Shown here: piece by piece, positions 1-5,203 of the stretch | Numbering within the stretch: position 1 is the first letter of the stretch | How the letters are laid out: each line of letters starts with the position of its first letter | Assembly: GCA_903832475.1 (NCBI GenBank) | Contig: CAILBQ010000185.1 | Coordinates: 1 to 5,726 of the forward strand | From: an uncultured Acidobacteriota bacterium | GTDB taxonomy: Bacteria > Acidobacteriota > Terriglobia > Terriglobales > Acidobacteriaceae | DNA: 5,726 bases | Direction: 5' to 3' | Program-made: the position numbers and the translations under genes | Notes under the pieces: generated by a model | What the model was told of the DNA's origin: nothing | Seen by the model: the letters and a program-made list of their open reading frames with translations, nothing else | The model's database searches: none

Positions 1-318
1 CCGCGCATCGAGGTGCTGAATAAGATCGACCTGCTTACTGCGGAGGAAAGAAATGGGCTGGGGACACGGGCAAACGTCACTGTCTCGGCGTATACCGGAG
101 AAGGTCTGGATGGGTTGCTGGCGGCGATCGATGAGGCGCTGACGGCGGATCCGCTGGTGGATGCGGAGCTGATCGTTCCGCAGTCAGAAGGCGCGGCGCT
201 GGCGGCGATTGAGGCGGGGATGGTGATCCACAGTCGGGCGTTTGAGGGGGATCTGGTGCATCTGTCGGTGCGTGGACCGGCGTCGCTGGTGGGCCGGATA
301 CGGCAGGGACTAGCGTAG
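1..318 (+). CDS. hflX: GTPase HflX, C-terminal fragment (5' end outside the window)
   Basis: This is the last 105 codons of a GTPase, open from the first base and ending at a TAG. The fragment begins PRIEVLNKIDLL, which contains the G4 guanine-specificity motif NKxD at fragment residues 7-10. It continues to VSAYTGEGLDGLLAAID, the G5 'SA' motif followed by the terminal helix of the G domain. About 50 residues follow, with the IVPQSEGAALAAI...AFEGDLVHLSVRGP pattern typical of the short domain after the G domain in HflX. From family knowledge, HflX is a ribosome-associated GTPase that binds the large subunit and splits stalled or heat-damaged ribosomes. The P-loop, switch regions and N-terminal domain lie before the window. 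The main alternative would be another TRAFAC GTPase such as Era or Der, but the tail after the G domain fits HflX best. Nothing ties it functionally to the atp genes downstream. Confidence 0.85.
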   Translation, partial: PRIEVLNKIDLLTAEERNGLGTRANVTVSAYTGEGLDGLLAAIDEALTADPLVDAELIVPQSEGAALAAIEAGMVIHSRAFEGDLVHLSVRGPASLVGRIRQGLA

Positions 319-450
319 TCCGACACACGGATGATCGTTTTGAGAGCTGCCCGAGCTTGGGCGAACTTTTCCAGGATGTCGGAGCCTTCGCGGCCCAGAT
401 GGAGGGCAGCAGGCATTCGTTCGGGTGAATCTCGTGGGAGTTCATTCTTT

Positions 451-455
451 GGAGG
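451..455 (+). promoter_or_regulatory. Shine-Dalgarno that decides the start of the membrane-protein gene
   Basis: GGAGG lies five bases upstream of a GTG at 461. The frame is open further up to another GTG at 425, but no comparable purine-rich site precedes that codon, so 461 is the preferred start. Confidence 0.7.
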
Positions 456-460
456 CAATC

Positions 461-1057
461 GTGGAAAAAGACAAAAGCACGTTTACAAGGCAGCAACCGC
501 GGAGCGGATTGAGCGGTGTGTGGGACAACATTGTGGGTCCCGGGATGACAGTCGACGAGACCGCCATCGTGCTCACAGCTTGTGTGATTGGAACCGTTGT
601 TTCAATTGTTCGGCTGGAAAGCCTTGGAACTTCTACGATGCCCTTGATCCTGGGTGCTGTTATGGGCTTCGACATCATTGGCGGTTCTGTTTGCAACGCT
701 ACAAGAACGACAAAGGCGTGGTACCACCGGCCGGGCCAAACCCCAGCGAAACACATGTTGTTTGCACTACCCCATGTTATTTACGTACTTCTGGTGGCGG
801 AGTTTTTTCGTGGCAGTCGCTTCGATGTGAAGTACGCAGTTTTTCTCAGTCTGTTGATCCTTGTAGGCTGCGCCACGGTACTCGCTACCCCGAAGGCGAT
901 CAAGCGTCCGATGGCGTTCTTCGTCTATCTTGCGGGTCTAACGTCGGTTGGGATCCTCTTCATGCCAGCCCAGGGGCTAGAGTGGTTCGCACCTGCACTG
1001 ATGTTGAAGTTATTCATTGGTCATCTCGTGCCTGACCCTGTTGGTCATCCTGTATGA
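461..1057 (+). CDS. Unrecognised polytopic membrane protein, 198 aa
   Basis: I cannot name this family. The product is 198 residues from the GTG at 461; starting at GTG 425 would add 12 residues with no ribosome site. Hydrophobic stretches at about residues 35-52, 58-78, 99-116, 125-143, 151-168 and 174-190 suggest six membrane helices after a short polar, basic N-terminus (KDKSTFTRQQPRSG). The stretch after helix 2 looks like a family signature: GFDIIGG at 69-75, then N79, T81, T84, K85 and WYH at 87-89. Histidines at 98, 105 and 188 sit at or inside helices. No signal peptide, ATPase motif or transporter signature is visible. Third-position bases look less GC-rich than in the atp genes by eye, which might indicate a different history. 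It stands alone, 142 bases after hflX and 645 before the atp genes, and it does not resemble AtpI or subunit a. The coherent membrane pattern and ribosome site make it a likely real gene; its function is unknown. Confidence 0.75.
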   Translation: MEKDKSTFTRQQPRSGLSGVWDNIVGPGMTVDETAIVLTACVIGTVVSIVRLESLGTSTMPLILGAVMGFDIIGGSVCNATRTTKAWYHRPGQTPAKHMLFALPHVIYVLLVAEFFRGSRFDVKYAVFLSLLILVGCATVLATPKAIKRPMAFFVYLAGLTSVGILFMPAQGLEWFAPALMLKLFIGHLVPDPVGHPV

Positions 1058-1412
1058 CTGACCTCAAGGTATCGCGCCACAATGTCGCCAAATAGGGTCA
1101 TTCTCGAGGGGAAGAGCGCGCTTGGATGACGATTTTTCACAGGCTTGGCGAAGTGAGGATGGTTGCTTAAACTCTTGATGCGAAACGTCTCCAGTCCGTG
1201 AACACGCCAGATGCAGCCCGTGCCGGAATCCGAAGTGATCAGATCCCGCGTCATTTTGCCGCGCGAAAAGGGGTTGGCTCCGGCAGGCTTGGAGTGCGAA
1301 TCCTGGAAATCACTTCGGGACATGGAATACAGGGGCACAGAACGGATTGGAAGTGGGGACAGGTGTCCACTGTTACGCCCGCTTTCAAAGAAGGCGTGTT
1401 TATGGGCAATAA

Positions 1413-1465
1413 GGTGGGCTGCAGCCGGCGGGAGTGGAGTTACTTCCCGAGGTCTGCAGCCCGCT
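1413..1465. repeat. Large nested hairpin in the intergenic region
   Basis: GGGCTGCAG (1416-1424) and CTGCAGCCC (1454-1462) are perfect 9-bp inverted copies. Three further pairs outside them (two G-U wobbles and one G-C) are possible. Inside, CGGGA (1429-1433) pairs with TCCCG (1445-1449) and can extend past a one-base bulge to GT/AC, closing a six-base loop. The left arm also contains the self-complementary decamer GGCTGCAGCC. No T-run follows, so this is not a standard intrinsic terminator. It could be an RNA stem or the remnant of a palindromic repeat. Confidence 0.55.
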
Positions 1466-1564
1466 GGACCCTGAGGTGGGTCTAGGTGATAACCTAAGTT
1501 TAAGCCCGTTTGACGCACATGCAACACAAATCTTTCCGGAATTGTTTGCATAAGATAACGGGAT

Positions 1565-1580
1565 TGTGACACACGTCACG
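1565..1580. promoter_or_regulatory. Putative CRP/FNR-family binding site upstream of the atp promoter
   Basis: TGTGA (1565-1569), six bases, then TCACG (1576-1580) matches the E. coli CRP half-site pattern TGTGA-N6-TCACA at nine of ten positions. The inner arms GTGAC and GTCAC form a perfect 5-bp inverted repeat around ACAC. The centre is about 80 bases before the predicted transcription start, a position compatible with an activator. CRP/FNR homologues are widespread, but which regulator would bind here is not known. Confidence 0.4.
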
Positions 1581-1617
1581 ATGCGGTGCGGAGCGGTTCA
1601 GAGCTGGGCTTGTGCCG

Positions 1618-1646
1618 TTGACACAGGGTACTGCCCCTGTTACAAA
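1618..1646 (+). promoter_or_regulatory. Sigma-70-type promoter for the atp operon
   Basis: The -35 box TTGACA (1618-1623) is a perfect consensus. It is followed by exactly 17 bases and a -10 box TACAAA (1641-1646) that matches TATAAT at four of six positions. Transcription would begin near 1653, giving a leader of about 50 bases before the first atp gene at 1703. This is the best promoter I can find in the window. The close gene packing downstream to 3497 suggests it serves at least the b', b and delta genes. Confidence 0.65.
1623..1640. promoter_or_regulatory. Operator-like dyad inside the atp promoter spacer
   Basis: ACAGGG (1623-1628) and CCCTGT (1635-1640) are perfect 6-bp inverted arms separated by TACTGC. 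The dyad overlaps the last base of the -35 box and ends one base before the -10 box. A dimeric regulator bound here would sit between the two promoter elements, the classic place for a repressor or a promoter-distorting activator. It lies upstream of the predicted start, so it would act as DNA rather than as RNA structure. The binding protein is unknown. Confidence 0.4.
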
Positions 1647-1702
1647 AGAGTGTTCCACTGCGAAGTCTGCGGATCACCTCTGAGTAGAAAATTCATATCA
1701 TC

Positions 1703-2161
1703 ATGCAAGAAATCATTGGACAAGTCGGGACACTTCTGCTCGGGTCGCTCCCGACGCTGATCCTGTTTATTCTGCTGGTTTTGGCGTATCAAATCCTGGT
1801 TCAGGGTCCGCTGAGCAAGACGTTGCGGGAGCGCCGGGCGCGCACTACGGGCGCGGTGGAAGAAGCCGGCAAGGCAATCGCAGCGGCAGAAGCCCGCACG
1901 GCAGAGTATGCCAACAAGCTACGGCAGGCGCGCGCGGAAGTCTTCCGGATTCGGGAACAGCGCTTGAAGGAATGGGCCCAGCAACGCGATTCCGCGCTCG
2001 AAGCTGCACGCAATGCGGCTGCGGTGCGCGTTCTGGAAGCCCGGGTTGGCCTGGATAATGAGGCCGGCGTTGCGCGCAAGACGCTGCTGGCCAGCGCCGA
2101 CCAGTTGGCCGAACAGGTTGTTCGTGCAGTAATGCCGGCGACTGCCGGGGGTTCCCGTTGA
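1703..2161 (+). CDS. ATP synthase F0 subunit b' (first b-type subunit)
   Basis: This 152-residue protein is a b-type subunit of the F1F0 ATP synthase peripheral stalk, which anchors the catalytic head to the membrane against rotor torque. An N-terminal membrane helix covers about residues 10-33 (LLLGSLPTLILFILLVLAYQ) and is followed by GPLSKTLRERRART. The rest, about residues 37-145, is an alanine-, glutamate- and arginine-rich helix with coiled-coil character, as expected for the stalk that protrudes into the cytoplasm. The length is close to the usual 150-160. The ATG at 1703 lacks a strong Shine-Dalgarno; only GAG about 19 bases upstream is visible. Its stop overlaps the next gene by four bases. 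Two consecutive b-type genes are usually labelled b' and b and form a heterodimer. Which of the two deserves the name atpF is a convention I cannot settle here, so no symbol is given. Confidence 0.9.
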   Translation: MQEIIGQVGTLLLGSLPTLILFILLVLAYQILVQGPLSKTLRERRARTTGAVEEAGKAIAAAEARTAEYANKLRQARAEVFRIREQRLKEWAQQRDSALEAARNAAAVRVLEARVGLDNEAGVARKTLLASADQLAEQVVRAVMPATAGGSR

Positions 2162-2961
2162 TCGATCTCAAGTCATCCGCTCGAAGCTTTTTTCTTTCAA
2201 TCCTGTTGATTGTCCTGGTTGGTGCAGGTTGCACCCCGGCTTTCGCCACCATGTCAGGACTTCCGTTCCCCAGGAGCGAAGCACCGAAAGCTCAGCCTGC
2301 CGTTCTGCTGGCGGCCTGGGACCAGCCGCAGGTTCCGCCTGACAAACCAGTGAAGGGCGAGACGAAGGCGGAAGCGAAGTCAGAGGCTGAACAGACGAAT
2401 GCGTTTCGTCATTCGCCCACTGTGCAGTGGTTTGCCAATACCTTTCACGTCGACGTGGAATTCACGGCGTCGTTATTTGAATGGATCAATTTTGCGGTCA
2501 TTCTGTTGGCGGTGGGCATTCCGCTGGTGAAGATTCTGCCCAAAGCACTGCGCAAGCGCACCGAAACTTTGAGCCATGAGCTGCAGGCGGCGCAGGCAGC
2601 GACGCAGAGCGCCAATGCGCGGTTGAGCTTGGTCGAGGCTAAGCTGGCGGGGCTGGACTCGGAGGTTGCCGCGATCCGCAAGCAGGTGGAAGAAGATATG
2701 CGCGACGACGAAGTGCGCGTCAAGGCTTCGATCGAAGAAGAAAGTGCGCGCATCGTCACCGCTGCCGAGCATGAGATTCAGGTAGCGGCGATGCAGGCGC
2801 AGCGCGGGTTGAAGCAGTATGCGGCGGACCTGGCGATCGATCGGGCCATGAGCCAGCTGACTTTGAACGCTGACACGGACCGGGAGCTGATTGCGGAGTT
2901 TGCGCGTGACAGCCGCCCTCAAGGCCCGGTGAAGAAAAGTGCGGCTGGAGGGCAGGACTGA
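2158..2961 (+). CDS. atpF: ATP synthase F0 subunit b with signal peptide and periplasmic extension
   Basis: This second b-type stalk subunit is unusually long at 267 residues, against about 156 in E. coli. Residues 1-30 look like a cleavable signal peptide: K5 and R9, a hydrophobic core FFLSILLIVLVGAGC, then TPAFA ending in an AxA signal peptidase I site. A polar, proline- and charge-rich stretch (31-104) follows, then the usual membrane helix at about 106-127 (FEWINFAVILLAVGIPLV) and a long coiled coil from about 130 to 235. The start is TTG at 2158, overlapping the b' stop by four bases. No better start preserves the signal peptide; the first ATG, at codon 32 (2251), would remove it. A signal peptide agrees with the known topology of b, whose N-terminus faces outside. 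Cys25 is not in a good lipobox because glycine occupies position -3. Its stop shares one base with the delta start. Confidence 0.88.
   Translation: MIDLKSSARSFFLSILLIVLVGAGCTPAFATMSGLPFPRSEAPKAQPAVLLAAWDQPQVPPDKPVKGETKAEAKSEAEQTNAFRHSPTVQWFANTFHVDVEFTASLFEWINFAVILLAVGIPLVKILPKALRKRTETLSHELQAAQAATQSANARLSLVEAKLAGLDSEVAAIRKQVEEDMRDDEVRVKASIEEESARIVTAAEHEIQVAAMQAQRGLKQYAADLAIDRAMSQLTLNADTDRELIAEFARDSRPQGPVKKSAAGGQD
2947..2952 (+). promoter_or_regulatory. Shine-Dalgarno for the delta subunit gene, inside the end of atpF
   Basis: GGAGGG lies eight bases before the ATG at 2961, within the last codons of the preceding b gene. With the one-base stop/start overlap this supports translational coupling and fixes the start of delta. 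Confidence 0.6.
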
Positions 2962-3497
2962 TGGCGGCCTTTGTTTCGCGATATGCACGCGCATTTGCCG
3001 ATGTTGTTGCGGAGTTTCACCTGGATGCGGCTTCGGTGGACAAGCAGCTGGGCGATTTTCTGGCTTCGTGGGATGGCAGTCCCGAGTTGCGCGAAGTGTT
3101 TGGGGATCCTTCGGTACCGGCCACGCAGAAGATTGCCGTGCTGGACCAGATGAAGGCCAAGTTGAAGCTGGCGCCCCAGGTGCGGAATTTGCTGGCGGTG
3201 CTGACCGATCATGACCGTATCGGCGCGGTGCATGAGGTGGTCGAGGAATATCACAAGGAACTGCAGTCCCGTCTGGGCATTCATCAGGCCGAGGTGATTA
3301 CGGCGCGGGAATTGAATGAGGCGGACAAGAGCTCGTTGCTGGCCCATGTGGCAGAGTTGGCCAAAGGACAGGTCAACGCGACGTTCAAGCTGGACCCGTC
3401 GATTCTGGGCGGCGTGGTGGTTCGGATTGGCTCCACGGTGTATGACGGCTCGGTGTTGGGGCGCGTGGAGCGGTTGAAGGAAGAGCTGGAGCGGTAG
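2961..3497 (+). CDS. atpH: ATP synthase F1 subunit delta (OSCP homologue)
   Basis: Delta caps the F1 head and joins it to the b stalk. The 178-residue length is standard. The N-terminal helical domain opens with the family's RYARA motif at residues 7-11 (FVSRYARAFADV), and a helical bundle continues to about residue 105. The C-terminal domain carries the family signature LDPSILGGVVVRIGSTVYDG (from residue 144, with GG at 150-151), then DGS at 162-164 and the closing helix RVERLKEELE. The ATG at 2961 uses the final A of the TGA stop of the b gene as its first base, so the two are coupled. No key residues appear altered. A gap with a hairpin separates it from atpA, so delta may be the last gene of the tightly coupled b'-b-delta group. 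Confidence 0.95.
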   Translation: MAAFVSRYARAFADVVAEFHLDAASVDKQLGDFLASWDGSPELREVFGDPSVPATQKIAVLDQMKAKLKLAPQVRNLLAVLTDHDRIGAVHEVVEEYHKELQSRLGIHQAEVITARELNEADKSSLLAHVAELAKGQVNATFKLDPSILGGVVVRIGSTVYDGSVLGRVERLKEELER

Positions 3498-3502
3498 GTA
3501 AT

Positions 3503-3536
3503 CCCACATCTTCCGCAAAAGGGCGGAAGTTTTGGG
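3503..3536 (+). terminator. Hairpin between atpH and atpA, possible attenuator or partial terminator
   Basis: CTTCCGC (3510-3516) and GCGGAAG (3523-3529) form a perfect 7-bp stem around a six-base loop, AAAAGG, directly followed by four T. Outside it, CCCA (3503-3506) can pair with TGGG (3533-3536) across a symmetrical 3x3 internal loop. The short T-run and its position inside an operon argue for a partial terminator or an mRNA processing or stability element that tunes the stalk-to-alpha ratio, rather than a full stop. No convincing promoter follows it before atpA. Confidence 0.5.
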
Positions 3537-3590
3537 GCACCACGATGTCTCGATTTTCAAGATTCAGGGAAAGAACAGGAAAAAGTAGTC

Positions 3591-5126
3591 ATGGCTCAAA
3601 TCAAAGCAGACGAGATTTCGCAGATTCTTCGCGAGCAGATCGCGAACTACGATTCGAAGGTCAAGGTCGATGAAGTCGGCACGATCATATCGCTGGGCGA
3701 CGGTATTGCGCGGCTTCATGGGCTGGACAAGGTCATGGCCGGCGAGTTGCTGTCCTTTCCGCATGGCATTGCCGGACTGGCGATGAGCTTGGAGGAAGAC
3801 CAGGTAGGCTGCGTGCTGCTGGGCGATTATACGGAGTTAAGCGAAGGCGACGAAGTCAAGCGCACGGGGAAGATCCTCAGCGTGCCGGTGGGCGAGGCGA
3901 TGATCGGCCGCGTGGTCAATGCGCTGGCGGCTCCGATCGATGGCAAGGGGCCAATTGCGACCACGGATTTTCTTCCCGTGGAACGCCTGGCGCCCGGCAT
4001 CGTCGATCGACAGGGCGTGCGCGAACCCATGGCGACGGGTATCAAGGCCATCGATTCGATGATTCCGATCGGCCGCGGACAGCGCGAACTGATCATTGGC
4101 GACCGCCAGACGGGTAAGACGGCGGTGGTGCTGGATACCATCATCAACTCCGCAAAGAACGACCTGATTTGCATTTATTGCGCGATCGGTCAGAAGCGGT
4201 CTTCGATCGCCCAGGTAGTGCAGACGCTGACGGAAGCGGGCGCGATGGGGCACACGATCATCGTGGCGGCCTCGGCTTCTGAGCCGGCGCCGCTGCTGTA
4301 TCTGGCTCCCTATGCGGCGACGGCGCTAGGCGAGTTCTTCCGTGATTCTGGACGGCACGCGCTGGTGATCTACGACGATCTGTCGAAGCACGCCATGGCG
4401 TATCGCGAAATTTCGCTGCTGCTACGCCGTCCTCCGGGCCGCGAAGCGTATCCCGGCGACGTGTTCTATCTTCACTCGCGATTGCTGGAGCGCTCTTCCA
4501 AGATGAGCGATAAGAATGGCGGCGGATCATTGACCGCGCTGCCAATCGTCGAGACGCAGGCGGGCGACGTTTCCGCTTATATTCCGACCAACGTGATTTC
4601 GATTACAGACGGGCAGATCTTCCTTGAGACCGACCTGTTCAACTCGGGCGTGCGTCCGGCGGTGAACGTGGGTCTATCGGTCAGCCGTGTCGGATTTTCG
4701 GCGGCGATCAAGGCGGTCAAGCAGGTTGGCTCGACGCTCAAGCTCGATTTGGCGCAGTACCGCGAACTAGCAGCCTTTGCGCAGTTCGGTTCGGATCTCG
4801 ATCCTTTGACGCAGAAGCAATTGAGCCGTGGATCGCGACTGACTGAATTGCTCAAGCAGCCTCAGTTCCAACCGCTGACCTGGCAGCAGCAAGTCATCAT
4901 TCTCTTCGCCGGTACGCAGGGATATCTGGACCAGTTCCAGGTCTCCGACATTCGGGCGTTTGAGGATGGCTTGTACAGCTACCTAAGTTCCGCGCAGAGC
5001 GCGCTGGTCGATGATCTGTCCAAGGCCAAGCAATTGACCGATGACATCAAGAAGAGACTGCATGACGCGTTGAAGGAGTATTCGGAGAATTTCAAGGCGA
5101 GCTTATCGGATAAGGCGAAAAGCTAA
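3591..5126 (+). CDS. atpA: ATP synthase F1 subunit alpha
   Basis: Alpha forms the catalytic hexamer with beta and carries non-catalytic nucleotide sites. At 511 residues it is full length. The beta-barrel domain covers about residues 25-95 (EVGTIISLGDGIARLHGLD). The nucleotide-binding domain has the alpha-type P-loop GDRQTGKTA at 170-178, the Walker B stretch ALVIYDDLSKHA, then LLRRPPGREAYPGDVFYLHS and SLTALPIVETQAGDVSAYIP. The arginine finger is R366 in VGLSVSRVG. It has a short loop (MSDKNGGGSLT) where E. coli has about 11 more residues, which explains the offset from E. coli R376. The C-terminal helical domain contains LAQYRELAAFAQFGSDLD. The segment just after the finger reads GFSAAIKAV, where the usual form is GGAAQIKAM or similar. 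AGGA at 3577-3580 is a plausible ribosome site ten bases before the ATG. Confidence 0.98.
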   Translation: MAQIKADEISQILREQIANYDSKVKVDEVGTIISLGDGIARLHGLDKVMAGELLSFPHGIAGLAMSLEEDQVGCVLLGDYTELSEGDEVKRTGKILSVPVGEAMIGRVVNALAAPIDGKGPIATTDFLPVERLAPGIVDRQGVREPMATGIKAIDSMIPIGRGQRELIIGDRQTGKTAVVLDTIINSAKNDLICIYCAIGQKRSSIAQVVQTLTEAGAMGHTIIVAASASEPAPLLYLAPYAATALGEFFRDSGRHALVIYDDLSKHAMAYREISLLLRRPPGREAYPGDVFYLHSRLLERSSKMSDKNGGGSLTALPIVETQAGDVSAYIPTNVISITDGQIFLETDLFNSGVRPAVNVGLSVSRVGFSAAIKAVKQVGSTLKLDLAQYRELAAFAQFGSDLDPLTQKQLSRGSRLTELLKQPQFQPLTWQQQVIILFAGTQGYLDQFQVSDIRAFEDGLYSYLSSAQSALVDDLSKAKQLTDDIKKRLHDALKEYSENFKASLSDKAKS

Positions 5127-5131
5127 GAGCG

Positions 5132-5159
5132 AGTGGTAAGTGATCAGTGGTAAGTGGAA
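5132..5159 (+). repeat. Heptamer tandem repeat, left array (4 units of AGTGNNN)
   Basis: Four seven-base units run head to tail: AGTGGTA, AGTGATC, AGTGGTA, AGTGGAA. The first and third are identical. The array begins five bases after the atpA stop codon. It faces an inverted array of the same period at 5204-5231, with which it can pair at 22 of 28 positions by Watson-Crick rules and about 25 of 28 when G-U pairs in RNA are allowed. Confidence 0.75.
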
Positions 5160-5178
5160 AGACGTTTAAACACTGATC
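5142..5178. repeat. Competing 8-bp inverted repeat in the atpA-atpG gap
   Basis: GATCAGTG (5142-5149) and CACTGATC (5171-5178) are perfect inverted copies around a 21-base loop. The left copy lies within the left heptamer array, so this hairpin excludes full pairing of the two arrays. A third option pairs AAAGAC (5158-5163) with GTCTTT (5185-5190), which runs into five T at 5188-5192 and looks weakly terminator-like. The self-complementary octamer GTTTAAAC sits at 5164-5171. Confidence 0.5.
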
Positions 5179-5203
5179 TCGCCAGTCTTTTTGAGGATTT
5201 GCC

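Larger units (their letters stand above)
1058..1702. other. 645-base intergenic region with inverted repeats; no credible gene
   Basis: Reading frames here on either strand lack ribosome sites and recognisable protein character. The region does hold structure. A 10-bp inverted repeat, CCGAAGTGAT (1230-1239) with ATCACTTCGG (1309-1318), crosses a second helix in which AGCC/TGCCGG (1215-1218 and 1221-1226) pairs with CCGGCAGGCT (1280-1289). There is a palindrome GGACA-GG-TGTCC at 1357-1368, a large hairpin at 1413-1465, and a small perfect dyad TAGGT-GATA-ACCTA at 1483-1496. The last 150 bases hold the atp control elements listed separately. The first 150 bases after the membrane-protein gene show nothing I can name and no clear terminator. 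It could be a regulatory or non-coding RNA locus, or the degraded remains of a mobile element; the sequence alone does not decide. Confidence 0.6.

Noticed and set aside
319..372. Possible terminators after hflX (TCCG/CGGA, and GCCC/GGGC followed by TTTT)
   Set aside because: Both stems are only four base pairs, and the T-runs are separated from the stems by several other bases, so neither is convincing.
326..450. A plausible-looking - strand peptide between hflX and the membrane-protein gene (HLGREGSDILEKFAQARAAL)
   Set aside because: It is only about 40 residues, runs antisense into hflX, has no ribosome site or clear start, and matches nothing I recognise. Chance is the simplest explanation.
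331..1035. A 234-codon open frame overlapping the membrane-protein gene
   Set aside because: Its product is arginine-, serine- and cysteine-rich without any domain pattern, while the alternative frame gives six coherent membrane helices and has a good Shine-Dalgarno.
1291..1307. A tRNA T-arm-like sequence (GAGTGCGAATCCT)
   Set aside because: The flanking bases do not form the five-pair T stem, and no anticodon arm, D arm or acceptor stem is present at the right distances.
1045..1572. A 175-codon open frame on the - strand across the intergenic region
   Set aside because: It starts at a GTG without a ribosome site, overlaps the end of the membrane-protein gene, and its product is low in recognisable structure (many H, S, R, P, no domain pattern). 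It covers the strong inverted repeats, which makes a coding role less likely.
1566..1760. A 64-codon cysteine-rich open frame (CPC...CEVCG) on the + strand
   Set aside because: It overlaps the atp promoter, the leader and the start of the b' gene in another frame, and lacks a ribosome site. The cysteine spacing resembles a zinc ribbon only superficially.
2230..2232. Cys25 of the b subunit as a lipoprotein attachment site
   Set aside because: Position -3 is glycine instead of leucine or a similar residue, and a better signal peptidase I site (AFA) lies five residues further on.
3545..3670. A short ATG-started frame overlapping the beginning of atpA
   Set aside because: It has no ribosome site, is composed of out-of-frame atpA codons after the first 15 codons, and shows no protein character.
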